Part shown: one piece after another, positions 16,851-23,940 of the stretch
Layout of the letters: every line of letters starts with the position of its first letter
Position numbering within the stretch: the stretch's first letter is position 1
Origin: WHSW01 sp963851045
GTDB lineage: Bacteria; Actinomycetota; Thermoleophilia; Solirubrobacterales; 70-9
Reading direction: 5' to 3'
Assembly (NCBI GenBank): GCA_963851045.1
Contig: CAWKNC010000001.1
Location: 558,001 to 622,000 of the forward strand
DNA: 64,000 nucleotides
Made by a program: the position numbers and the translations under genes
Notes under the pieces: model-generated
What the model saw: only the letters and a program-made list of their open reading frames with translations
Databases searched by the model: none
Told to the model about the DNA's origin: nothing

Positions 16851-18318
16851 CGGCGACCACCCTGATCGTCTTCAGCGTCCGGTCGCTCGCGCCGCGGACG
16901 AGACCGCCGTGGGCGACGCTATTCGCGATGTACTCCAGGGTCGGCGCGGTCAGCCGTTCTCCGGGGAGGACATTCGGCACGCCGGGAGGGTATGCGGCGA
17001 GCGACTCCGCGGCGATTCGGCCCTCGGCCTGATCGAAGGGGACCACCTCCTGCCCCGCCAGGAAGGCCTCGCGCGGCGAACGCTCCGTCGGTCCCCATGG
17101 CGGCGGCTGGGCGAAGGGCGGGAGCTCGTCGCGCTCCTCCTCGCCAATCCGCTTGGCCGCGTGCTCGAGAGCCGTGACCAGGCGCTCGCCGGTGCGCTCG
17201 GCGTGTTCCCCGATGCCGAATACGGCAACCACCACGTTCTCGGAGAAGAGCTCGAGGTTGATGTCGTCGTCCTCGCGCATCAACCGCGCGACTCGGTGGC
17301 CGGTGGCGCCGAGCCCGCGCACGTCGACCACGAGCCGCGTTGGGTCGTGAGCGAAAACGCCAGCTCGGCCTACGATGCGCTCGTCGAGTACGTCGAGACC
17401 CGGAACCGCTCGGATCCGCTGGCGCAGCTTGGCCAGTGACGTGACCGTCTCGGCCAGCAGCTCCTCGCCGTGGACGACGGCCTGGCGGCGTGTCGCGTCC
17501 AACGACGCTGTGAGAAAGGCGTTCGGACTCGTCGACTCGATCAGGGTTACCGAGCGATCGACGATCCGGTCGTCGACGCGGTCCCCGCACTCACCCACGT
17601 GAAGGATCGCCGACTGAGTGATCGACCCGGCAATCTTGTGCGTTGAAGAGAGGACGATGTCGGCGCCGCAGTCCAGCGCCGAGGCTGGCAGGTCCGATGA
17701 GAAGTGAAGGTGCGCTCCCCATGCCTCGTCGACCACGAGCGGCACACCGCGGGCGTGTGCAACCTCCGCGAGCGCTACGACGTCGGCGACCGCTCCGAAG
17801 TAGGTCGGCGAGACGATCATCGCCGCCACCGCGTCAGGGTTCTCGTCGAGTTGCTCCGCAAGCGCCTCAGGGGTAAGGCAGTGAGCGATGCCCAGCTCCG
17901 GATCCAGCTCCGGCTGGACGAAGGCGGGCCGCAACCCCGAGAGCACGAGACCGTCGATCACGGAGGAGTGGACGTTGCGCTGGACAACGACCTGCCCGCC
18001 CCTGTGCGCGAGCGCGATGCAGGTGGCGTGGTTGCCGCTCGAGCCGCCGTTTAAAAGAAACCAGCTGCGCCGAGCTCCCCACGCTTCGGCCGCCAAGCGC
18101 TGGGCGTACTGAAAGGGGGTCTGGGCGGGGTCGGGGCCGACATCGATGCCCTCGATCCCCGCCGGGATATCGAGCCTCAGCACAGCATCACCGATCGCCT
18201 CGCGCAGCGCGGGGTCGGCGCCGACCCCGCCCTTGTGGCCCGGAACGTGGAAGCGACCGGGATCGCGGTCGGCGTAGGCGATCAGCGCGTCGAGGTAGGG
18301 CGTCTCGTCCTGATCCAC
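16843..18318 (-). CDS. Orn/Lys/Arg-type PLP decarboxylase
   Basis: The 491-residue protein is a fold-I PLP decarboxylase of the arginine/lysine/ornithine group. It has FHVPGHKGG (23-31), a PLP-phosphate segment LLNGGSSGNHAT (88-99), Asp197 in VVDEAWGAH and Schiff-base Lys228 in SSTHKIAGS. The C-terminal decarboxylase domain includes AYPPGVPNVLPGE. The length fits the short SpeA/LdcC-like proteins of Gram-positive bacteria. The likely product is agmatine, cadaverine or putrescine. As first gene of the operon with a guanidine hydrolase next, arginine to agmatine is the favoured reaction. Confidence 0.88.
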   Translation of the reverse strand: MDQDETPYLDALIAYADRDPGRFHVPGHKGGVGADPALREAIGDAVLRLDIPAGIEGIDVGPDPAQTPFQYAQRLAAEAWGARRSWFLLNGGSSGNHATCIALAHRGGQVVVQRNVHSSVIDGLVLSGLRPAFVQPELDPELGIAHCLTPEALAEQLDENPDAVAAMIVSPTYFGAVADVVALAEVAHARGVPLVVDEAWGAHLHFSSDLPASALDCGADIVLSSTHKIAGSITQSAILHVGECGDRVDDRIVDRSVTLIESTSPNAFLTASLDATRRQAVVHGEELLAETVTSLAKLRQRIRAVPGLDVLDERIVGRAGVFAHDPTRLVVDVRGLGATGHRVARLMREDDDINLELFSENVVVAVFGIGEHAERTGERLVTALEHAAKRIGEEERDELPPFAQPPPWGPTERSPREAFLAGQEVVPFDQAEGRIAAESLAAYPPGVPNVLPGERLTAPTLEYIANSVAHGGLVRGASDRTLKTIRVVADA

Positions 18319-18453
18319 CCGGAAGACGTTACGGAAGGCGTCTCGAAAGGTGCGAGAGGTTCACATGGTCCGCGGGTCAAGCAGGCTGAGCAGGCCGAGA
18401 TTAGGTGGTTTCACCTATACCGCTGCCGACCGCCAACTGCGAGCGTTGGGACC

Positions 18454-20358
18454 GTGGTGTCCTGGAGAAACTCCATCGCGCTCGGTGTCGCAACGCTGCT
18501 CTGTGTGGGTACGGGGGGCCCTGGAACCGCCTGGGCCGCCGAGGGTGACCTCAGCTTCGTCAGCTGCCTCGAGGACACCGGGGCAACCTCCACCTGTCCG
18601 AGCACAGGCGGGATCAACGGGCTCGACGGCGCTGCGGGCTCGGCGATCTCGCCGGACGGCAAGCACGTCTATGTCGCCGGGTTCTTCGACAATGCCATCG
18701 CCGCCTTCTCCCGGGACCCGGCCAGTGGAGCGTTGTCGTTTACCGAGGTCGAGATCGACGGAGTCAATGACCCCGGCGATGTTGGAGGGACCGTCGACGG
18801 GATGATCGGCGCGACCGGCGTCGCTGTCGCTCCTGGCGGCGAGCACGTGTACGTAACGAGTCAGACGGACAACTCGGTGGTCGTGTTCTCTCGCGACGCG
18901 AACGACGGGCGACTGTCCTTCGTCGAATTCAAAAAGGATGGCGTCGCCGGGGTTGATGGGATTGCCGGCGCCACGTCAGTCTCGATCTCGCCTGACGAAG
19001 AGCATGTCTACGTGGTTGGGCCGGGCGACCACGCGGTCGCAGCCTTCTCCCGCGATGAGACCACCGGCGCCCTGACCTTCGTGGAGTTCGAGCAGGACGG
19101 GGTCAATGACGGCAGTGACCCCGGCGGCGTGGTCGACGGGCTTGCGGCGGCCCAGGACGTCGCAGTCTCCCACGGGGGCCAGCACGTCTACATCGCGGGC
19201 CGCCTGGACGGCGCGATCGCCTTTCTCTCGCGCGACGCGAACACAGGCAGGCTCTCGTTCGCCGGTTGTCTCGAGGACGCCGGCGCGCCCTCAGGCTGCC
19301 CGAACACGGGCGGCGTCGATGGCATCAGCGGGGCGAATGGGATTGCGGTTTCGCCTGACGACCGGCACGTGTACGTCACCGGCGGCTTCGACGACGCGAT
19401 CGCAACTTTCTCCCGAGACGCGGGCACGGGCGTTCTCACCTTCGTAGGGCTGGAGGAGGACGGTGTCGGCGGCGTGGAGAACTTCTTCTTCGCGACCTCC
19501 CCGATCGTTTCGCCGGACGGCAAGCAGGTCTACGTGCTCGGTAGCAACGACCAGGCGCTGCTCGCGTTCTCGCGGAACCCCTCGACGGGAGACCTCACGT
19601 TCATCGAGGACGAGGTCGACAACGTCGATGATCCGAGCGATGCGGCCGGCGCCGTGGACGGGCTCAATGGCCCGTTTGAGGTGGTCGCCTCGCCCGAGGG
19701 AAAGTCCGTCTACGTCACGGGCTCCGGCGAAGACGCGATCGCGCTGTTCGCTCGTGAGCGGGATCTGACGCCACCGGACACCATCGGTCTGACCGGGCCT
19801 TCCGGGACAACCGATGACAACACGCCCACCTTCGCGTTCAGCAGCGACGACGCCTTGTTCACCGCAGGATTCGAGTGCAGCCTCGATGCCGCCGCGTTCT
19901 CCCCGTGCACGAGTCCGCAGACGACGAATCCGCTGGCTGACGGCGCGCACCGCTTCCAGGTACGAGCGATCGACACCGCGAAGAACGCCGACCCGACGCC
20001 GGCAGAAGCGAACTTCATCATCGATACCACACCGGATTCACCGCCTGCCAACCCGCCGGTCACCCCACCAAACGACCCGGTGGACACGACCGCGCCGGAA
20101 ACCACGATTGCCAAGGCCGCGAAGAAGACGAAGGACCGCACGCCGACCTTTGCCTTCACGTCCTCCGAAGCGGGATCGACGTTTGCCTGTCGGATCGACG
20201 GCGCGGCTTTCAGCCCCTGCCATTCGCCCCTGACCACGAAGAGGCTCAAGCTCGGAAAACACGAACTCGCCGTGCGCGCGACGGACGCGGCCGGCAACTC
20301 CGACCAGACCCCTGCCACCACGAAGTTCAAGGTCAAGAAGAAGAAGAAGCGGCGCTAA
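18454..20358 (+). CDS. Secreted seven-bladed beta-propeller protein with two Ig-like repeats
   Basis: After a signal peptide (hydrophobic SIALGVATLLCVG, cleavage near AWA-AEG), seven copies of a blade motif of the form SPDGKHVYVAGFFDNAIAAFSRD recur to about residue 440, the right number for a closed YVTN/lactonase-like propeller. Two Ig-like repeats of the form TPTFAFSS...FxCxIDGAAFSPC...P follow, joined by a proline-rich linker. The protein ends in a very basic lysine-rich tail, KFKVKKKKKRR. It is probably a surface or extracellular binding protein; no catalytic residues were identified. GTG 18454 or 18457 is the start since it directly precedes the signal peptide; the frame is open further up. 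Confidence 0.82.
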   Translation: MVSWRNSIALGVATLLCVGTGGPGTAWAAEGDLSFVSCLEDTGATSTCPSTGGINGLDGAAGSAISPDGKHVYVAGFFDNAIAAFSRDPASGALSFTEVEIDGVNDPGDVGGTVDGMIGATGVAVAPGGEHVYVTSQTDNSVVVFSRDANDGRLSFVEFKKDGVAGVDGIAGATSVSISPDEEHVYVVGPGDHAVAAFSRDETTGALTFVEFEQDGVNDGSDPGGVVDGLAAAQDVAVSHGGQHVYIAGRLDGAIAFLSRDANTGRLSFAGCLEDAGAPSGCPNTGGVDGISGANGIAVSPDDRHVYVTGGFDDAIATFSRDAGTGVLTFVGLEEDGVGGVENFFFATSPIVSPDGKQVYVLGSNDQALLAFSRNPSTGDLTFIEDEVDNVDDPSDAAGAVDGLNGPFEVVASPEGKSVYVTGSGEDAIALFARERDLTPPDTIGLTGPSGTTDDNTPTFAFSSDDALFTAGFECSLDAAAFSPCTSPQTTNPLADGAHRFQVRAIDTAKNADPTPAEANFIIDTTPDSPPANPPVTPPNDPVDTTAPETTIAKAAKKTKDRTPTFAFTSSEAGSTFACRIDGAAFSPCHSPLTTKRLKLGKHELAVRATDAAGNSDQTPATTKFKVKKKKKRR

Positions 20359-20436
20359 GACGGGAGCCAGCCAGCGCCGCTGCTACCTTTGCGGCGTCCT
20401 CCATGGACGACCTCCCTCGAAGTACGAACCAACGAT

Positions 20437-20461
20437 CAGCCGGCTGCTGCGCAGCGGGCTG
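20437..20461 (+). promoter_or_regulatory. Hairpin in the leader of the CNNM gene
   Basis: CAGCCGGCTGC-TGC-GCAGCGGGCTG forms an 11-position stem with one mismatch and a 3-base loop, ending 19 bases before the GTG of the transporter gene. It could be the terminator of the propeller gene or a leader structure. No known riboswitch class was recognised. Confidence 0.4.
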
Positions 20462-20480
20462 GCTGCAGGGTGTCTAGGCA

Positions 20481-21803
20481 GTGACCGCTCTCTTCCTGGT
20501 CCTGCTCGTCTTCCTCGTACTCCTCAACGGGCTGTTCGTGGCGGCCGAGTTCGCCCTGGTGCGGACGCGCAAGGGCCGGATCGAGGCGCTCGCCAAGTCG
20601 GGTGAATCCGGCGCCGAGGAAGCGCTCGAGCAGCTCGACAAGATCGACGAATCGCTCGCGGCCTGTCAGTTCGGGATCACGCTCGCCTCGATCGCGATCG
20701 GCTTCCTCGGCGAGCCGGCGATCGCCGACGCGCTCGAGCCGCTGCTCGGCGAGAGCACCGGCGCGCACGCGGTTGCCCTCGCGCTCTCCTTCATTATCGC
20801 CACGTCGCTGCACATCACCATCGGTGAGCAGGTGCCGAAGATGTTGGCGATCACGCGGCCCGATCCCGTGGCGCGCCGGCTCTCGCGGCCACTTGCGGCG
20901 TTTCGGACGATCACCGCGCCCTTCACCTACGCGCTGAACAAGACATCCAACGCCCTCGTGCGCCTGTTCGGCGTTGATCCAAGCGACCTTGGTGAGAAGC
21001 ACACCTCGGCGGATCTCAAGGAGATCATCCAAACGTCGGCAAAGGGCGGCAGCCTCGATCCAGGCGAAGCGGTGATGCTCGGCGGCGTCTTTCACCTCCA
21101 TGAGCAGCAGGCCCGCGAGGTGATGACCCCGATCCCCGCCGTCGTCACAGTCAACTCCGACGAGATGGTCGAGGAGGCCCTGCGGCGGTGCGTGAGCTCC
21201 GGGCATACCCGCCTCGTCGTCGTCGAGGACAACAACCCGGACAAGGTTCGCGGCATCGTTCACAACAACAGCCTGGTCCGGCTCTACATGAACGCAGGCG
21301 CGGACGCATCGCTTGAGCCGGCGATCCGCGCGGTGCCGGTCTTCCCCGAGACGAAACCGCTCGACGACCTGCTCGCCGAGCTGCAACGCCAGCGCTCGTC
21401 GATCGGGATCGTCTCTGACGAGTACGGCCGCACGGTGGGCATCGCGACGATCGAGGACATCCTCGAGGAGGTCGTGGGCGAGATCGAGGACGAGACCGAC
21501 GCGCGCACCACCTCGCTGCGCCGGCTCACCGACGGCGACTGGTACGTGCGCGGCCACGTTCCGCTCGGCGACCTCGAGGACGCCGGCATCGACCTCCCGG
21601 TTTCCTCCGACGCCTTCAACTCGATCGGCGGCTACGTCTTCTCAGAGCTCGGACGCCTGCCCAAGCGCGGCGACAAGGTGATCGCCGACGGTTATGAGTT
21701 GCGGGTCGAGTCGGTCCGCGACAATCGCATCGTCGCGGTACGGATCCATTCGGTCACGACTGAGCACGTCGCGCTCGGTCAGGAAACGACCGAAGCCGAC
21801 TAG
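20481..21803 (+). CDS. CNNM/CorC-type hemolysin-family transporter
   Basis: This 440-residue protein has the complete layout of the family: a DUF21 transmembrane domain (1-190) with FVAAEFALVRTRKGRI and FGITLASIAIGFLGEP, a CBS pair (about 200-340) with AREVMTPIPAVVTV and GIVSDEYGRTVGIATIEDILEE, and a CorC/HlyC domain (about 350-430). Family members bind nucleotide at the CBS pair and move Mg2+ or Na+ across the membrane; the hemolysin name is historical. GTG at 20481 starts directly at the first helix. Confidence 0.93.
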   Translation: MTALFLVLLVFLVLLNGLFVAAEFALVRTRKGRIEALAKSGESGAEEALEQLDKIDESLAACQFGITLASIAIGFLGEPAIADALEPLLGESTGAHAVALALSFIIATSLHITIGEQVPKMLAITRPDPVARRLSRPLAAFRTITAPFTYALNKTSNALVRLFGVDPSDLGEKHTSADLKEIIQTSAKGGSLDPGEAVMLGGVFHLHEQQAREVMTPIPAVVTVNSDEMVEEALRRCVSSGHTRLVVVEDNNPDKVRGIVHNNSLVRLYMNAGADASLEPAIRAVPVFPETKPLDDLLAELQRQRSSIGIVSDEYGRTVGIATIEDILEEVVGEIEDETDARTTSLRRLTDGDWYVRGHVPLGDLEDAGIDLPVSSDAFNSIGGYVFSELGRLPKRGDKVIADGYELRVESVRDNRIVAVRIHSVTTEHVALGQETTEAD

Positions 21804-21858
21804 CCATCAAGGTCGGCCCCTTCCGTCCGTCCCGGCGCATAGCGTTTCAGCGGTCCCG

Positions 21859-22122
21859 ATGTGGCTTGTCAAGCTCACCGATAAGCAGCTCGAGGTCCTC
21901 AGGGCGATGCTCCGCTCCGAGCCTCATCTCGGGCCTGCGCTTCGGGGGGCGCTCGAGTCGATGGAGCTGGCGCGCTGGGACGAGCTGCCCGACGCTCAGT
22001 TGCCGTGGCAGAACGTCGCCGAAGAGGCCCGCCGCCAGGGAGTCTCTGAAGCGGAGGTCGTCTGGGACCTCTGCGGAACGCATCGCGAACCGGCCGTGCG
22101 CCGCGCAAAACGCGCTGCCTAG
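21859..22122 (+). CDS. Hypothetical 87-residue protein
   Basis: I do not recognise this protein. It is soluble, helix-prone and mixed in charge, starting MWLVKLTDKQLEVLRAML and ending in a basic tail. The frame is open well upstream, but ATG at 21859 begins the protein-like part. It lies 55 bases after the transporter gene and ends in a CTAG shared by its own TAG and the TAG of the convergent dehydrogenase gene. Confidence 0.6.
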   Translation: MWLVKLTDKQLEVLRAMLRSEPHLGPALRGALESMELARWDELPDAQLPWQNVAEEARRQGVSEAEVVWDLCGTHREPAVRRAKRAA

Positions 22123-22970
22123 TACTCGAAGAAGCCTTCGCCCGACTTGCGCCCGAGCTTGCCGGCGTCGACGAGCTCGTTGATCAGGGCGGGCACGACG
22201 TCGGCGCCGCTGCCGGCTCCATGCTCGTCGAGGCTGCGCCCGATTGCCGCAGCGACATCGAGGCCGACGAAGTCGAGCAGCCTCAGCGGGCCCATCGGGT
22301 GGCCGGCGCCGAGCCGCATGCATGCGTCGACGTCGTCCGCGCTCATCCCGGTTTCCTCCATGAGTCGCACCGCCTCGAACAGGTACGGAAACAACAGCCG
22401 GTTGACGACGAAACCGGTCTGATCGGGCACCTCGATTGCCGTCTTGCCGAGTGCGGCGCACCAGGCGAGCACGCGCTCGCGGACACCTTCGCGCAGGTCG
22501 TCGCCGAAGCAGATCTCGATCAACTCCATCCGGGTTACCGGGTTGAAGACGTGGAGGCCGAAGAAGCGCTCGGACGCACCGCTGGCCGCGCCGAGCTCAC
22601 TGATCGAAAGCGAAGAGGTCGTGGTTGCCAGGTCGGCTTGCTGGGCGGCGGCGGCGACCTTCAAATGGAGCTCGGTCTTGGCCTCGGGATCCTCGGCGAT
22701 CGCCTCGACGACGAGGTCGCAGTCGGCCAGGTCAGCCGGGTCCGTGGTCACCTTGATCCGCTCGGCGACGCCGCCGTCGAGCTTTCGAGCCTCGGTTTGA
22801 GCGATCTCCTCGGCGCGCCACGCGGATGCATCGCTGCGCGCCAAGAGCCGCACGTGACTGAGCTGACTAGCGCTGGCCGCAATCCCGCAGGCGATTGCCC
22901 CGGACCCCGCGACGGCGGGGCGCGAGTAGGCCGCTGAACCGAGCTTGTCGTCGTCGCTGTGATCTCCCAT
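22119..22970 (-). CDS. 3-hydroxyacyl-CoA dehydrogenase family protein
   Basis: The 283-residue protein has the short 3-hydroxybutyryl-CoA dehydrogenase architecture. An NAD-binding N-terminus includes AVAGSGAIACGIA (19-31) and DLVVEAIAEDPEAK. The catalytic segment FFGLHVFNPVTRMELIE contains the conserved His and Asn-Pro. The C-terminal domain has GFVVNRLLFPYL and GPLRLLDFVGLD. It ends GRKSGEGFFEY as usual for the family. It oxidises 3-hydroxyacyl-CoA in beta-oxidation or related butanoate metabolism. ATG at 22970 is preferred to GTG 22988. Odd point: the motif is GSGAIA rather than the usual GAGTMG. Confidence 0.87.
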   Translation of the reverse strand: MGDHSDDDKLGSAAYSRPAVAGSGAIACGIAASASQLSHVRLLARSDASAWRAEEIAQTEARKLDGGVAERIKVTTDPADLADCDLVVEAIAEDPEAKTELHLKVAAAAQQADLATTTSSLSISELGAASGASERFFGLHVFNPVTRMELIEICFGDDLREGVRERVLAWCAALGKTAIEVPDQTGFVVNRLLFPYLFEAVRLMEETGMSADDVDACMRLGAGHPMGPLRLLDFVGLDVAAAIGRSLDEHGAGSGADVVPALINELVDAGKLGRKSGEGFFEY

Positions 22971-22979
22971 TCGGCGGGT

Positions 22980-22985
22980 TACTAT
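22980..22985 (+). promoter_or_regulatory. Candidate -10 element for the sterol-desaturase-like gene
   Basis: TACTAT lies 13 bases before the ATG at 22999, with CTGTGA 17 bases further up as a weak -35. The short distance implies a near-leaderless mRNA. It lies within the 28-base gap of a divergent pair. Confidence 0.35.
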
Positions 22986-22998
22986 CACGCCCGCCGCG

Positions 22999-23859
22999 AT
23001 GGCCGAGGTCCTCTACTACGCGATCCCGTTCTTCGTCTTGCTGCTCGTGCTCGAGTACCTGTCGTTTCGCCAGGTCCGCGATGAGAACGAAGGGCTGATC
23101 GGCTACGACCCTCGCGACACGCGCACGAGCCTGACGATGGGCATCGGCAACGTCGTCATCAACTTCGGCTGGAAGTTCGTCGTGCTGGCGGCCTACGTGG
23201 CGATCTACGAGCTGACGCCGCTACGACTCGATCCGGGCGACTGGTGGGTCTGGGTACTCCTCTTCTTCGCCGACGACTTCTCCTATTACTGGTTTCACCG
23301 CATCTCCCACGAGAGCCGCGCGTTCTGGGCGAGCCACGTCGTTCACCACTCGAGCCAGCACTACAACCTCTCGACCGCCCTGCGCCAGACCTGGGTGCCG
23401 ATGACCTACTTCCCGTTCTGGCTTTGGTTGCCGGCCGTGGGCTTCGAGCCGTGGATGGTGCTGCTGGCCCAGGCCTGGTCGCTGATCTATCAGTTCTGGA
23501 TTCACACCGAGAAAATCCGCAAGCTTCCGCGCTGGTTCGAGTCGGTCTTCAACACACCCTCACATCACCGCGTTCACCACGGCGTCAACGAGCAGTACCT
23601 CGACCGAAACTACGGCGGGATCATGATCATCTGGGACCGCCTCTTCGGCAGCTACGAACCCGAGGGTGAGCGCGTCCGTTACGGGCTGACGACGCAGCTT
23701 CGGACATTCCGCCCGGTGCGCGTTGCCTTCCACGAGTACGTCGCGATGTGGCACGACATGAAACGCGCGAACGGGGTTCGAGACAAGCTCGGCGTCGTAT
23801 TTCGCGGGCCCGGCTGGACGCCCCCGGGCGTGGCCGAAACCGAGGCGACGCGGGGATAG
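22999..23859 (+). CDS. Sterol desaturase/fatty acid hydroxylase family protein
   Basis: A 286-residue integral membrane protein with four or five helices and the three di-iron histidine clusters of the superfamily: WFHRISHE, ASHVVHHSSQHYN and SHHRVHHGVN, plus an additional NYGGIMIIWDRLFG. It should use oxygen at a di-iron site to hydroxylate or desaturate a membrane lipid (sterol, fatty acid, carotenoid or hopanoid-like). The lipid-modifying operon at 1-4 kb is far away, so no specific link is claimed. ATG at 22999 is the clear start. Confidence 0.92.
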   Translation: MAEVLYYAIPFFVLLLVLEYLSFRQVRDENEGLIGYDPRDTRTSLTMGIGNVVINFGWKFVVLAAYVAIYELTPLRLDPGDWWVWVLLFFADDFSYYWFHRISHESRAFWASHVVHHSSQHYNLSTALRQTWVPMTYFPFWLWLPAVGFEPWMVLLAQAWSLIYQFWIHTEKIRKLPRWFESVFNTPSHHRVHHGVNEQYLDRNYGGIMIIWDRLFGSYEPEGERVRYGLTTQLRTFRPVRVAFHEYVAMWHDMKRANGVRDKLGVVFRGPGWTPPGVAETEATRG

Positions 23860-23940
23860 TTGACACGCTCGCTATTCTGCCGGGCTGAGCCGCGGGGGTC
23901 CGGCCTTGTCTTAGAACAGATAGCCAGGGAGGCCCCGCAA

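Noticed and set aside
16843..18318. Assignment as glycine C-acetyltransferase or another fold-I aminotransferase
   Set aside because: The PGHKGG opening, the SSTHK lysine context and the C-terminal domain with PPGVPNVLPGE point to Orn/Lys/Arg decarboxylases.
23860..23865. TTGACA as a -35 box or TTG start for the large secreted protein
   Set aside because: No acceptable -10 lies 16-18 bases downstream, and a TTG start would put 27 unrelated residues before the signal peptide; GTG 23941 with AGGGAGG is better.
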